From Clostridiales bacterium (GTDB lineage: Bacteria; Bacillota; Clostridia; Christensenellales; UBA1242), in contig CAKJZJ010000004.1 in NCBI GenBank assembly GCA_918292005.1, positions 33,264-97,263 on the forward strand: DNA of 64,000 nucleotides. The letters are read 5' to 3'. Below, piece by piece: positions 63,976-64,000 of the stretch. The notes under the pieces are model-generated. The model saw nothing but the letters and a program-made list of their open reading frames with translations. It was not told where the DNA came from and made no database searches. The position numbers and the translations under genes are program-made. Position 1 is the stretch's first letter. The number at the start of each line of letters is the position of its first letter.

Positions 63976-64000
63976 TGACATGTCATTAATCCGAGTAATG

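Overview
The window is 64 kb of AT-rich chromosome from a low-GC, anaerobic, endospore-forming Firmicute of the Clostridia type. Anaerobic metabolism is shown by a pyruvate:ferredoxin oxidoreductase, a 2[4Fe-4S] ferredoxin and pyruvate phosphate dikinase. Sporulation is shown by SpoIVA, SpoIIP, YqfC, YqfD, a YlmC/YmxH-type PRC-barrel protein, GerW/YtfJ, a SpoVB-type flippase and a DacF-type carboxypeptidase. Gene order from floA through yqfC, yqfD, ybeY, era, recO, dnaG, rpoD and trmK follows the classic Firmicute housekeeping cluster. No rRNA, CRISPR array, complete transposon or integrase was seen. The species cannot be named from the sequence.

Layout. 1-10.3 kb: the 3' part of transketolase, divergent PFOR and truA, two exported proteins of unknown role, and gltX. 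10.4-10.9 kb: a tRNA-Ala/tRNA-Ile unit followed by an unusual hairpin-rich tRNA-like repeat. 10.9-20.5 kb: a small HTH-like membrane protein, a spoVB-like flippase, a LysM protein, a very large surface protein with a cytoplasmic coiled coil, a split TauE/SafE exporter, ferredoxin, Ppx/GppA and nrdR. 20.7-28.1 kb: sporulation genes (ylmC-like, a membrane protein plus spoIIP, spoIVA) with der, plsY and a phosphodiesterase. 28.2-30.3 kb: two orphan genes and a six-tRNA unit. 30.5-33.2 kb: a fused ABC transporter. 33.2-37 kb: tRNA-Lys and an accessory nucleotide-metabolism operon (Nudix/winged-helix regulator, dNMP kinase-like protein, unknown protein, two dCTP deaminase paralogs, histidine phosphatase). 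37-62.5 kb: a long plus-strand run of core genes (alr, rsmD, rplU-prp-rpmA, ogg, floA to trmK, scpAB, gerW, dacF, rluB, cmk, plsC). 62.6-63.8 kb: a small hydrolase and a five-tRNA unit.

The most unusual signal is shared by all three multi-gene tRNA units. Immediately beyond the terminator of each unit (after tRNA-Ile, tRNA-Leu and tRNA-Tyr) lies a short sequence made from pieces of that same tRNA, with strings of back-to-back hairpins placed in or near the T-loop and, for Ile, also the anticodon loop. Two of the three also repeat the tRNA 3' end plus its terminator as direct repeats of 50-57 bp. This looks like an undescribed tRNA-associated structured element or repeat family. The second notable system is the accessory nucleotide operon. 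It is headed by an NrtR-like regulator gene whose promoter spacer is a perfect palindrome, and a near-copy of that palindrome lies before the next gene. It also carries two dCTP deaminase paralogs with complementary active-site changes.
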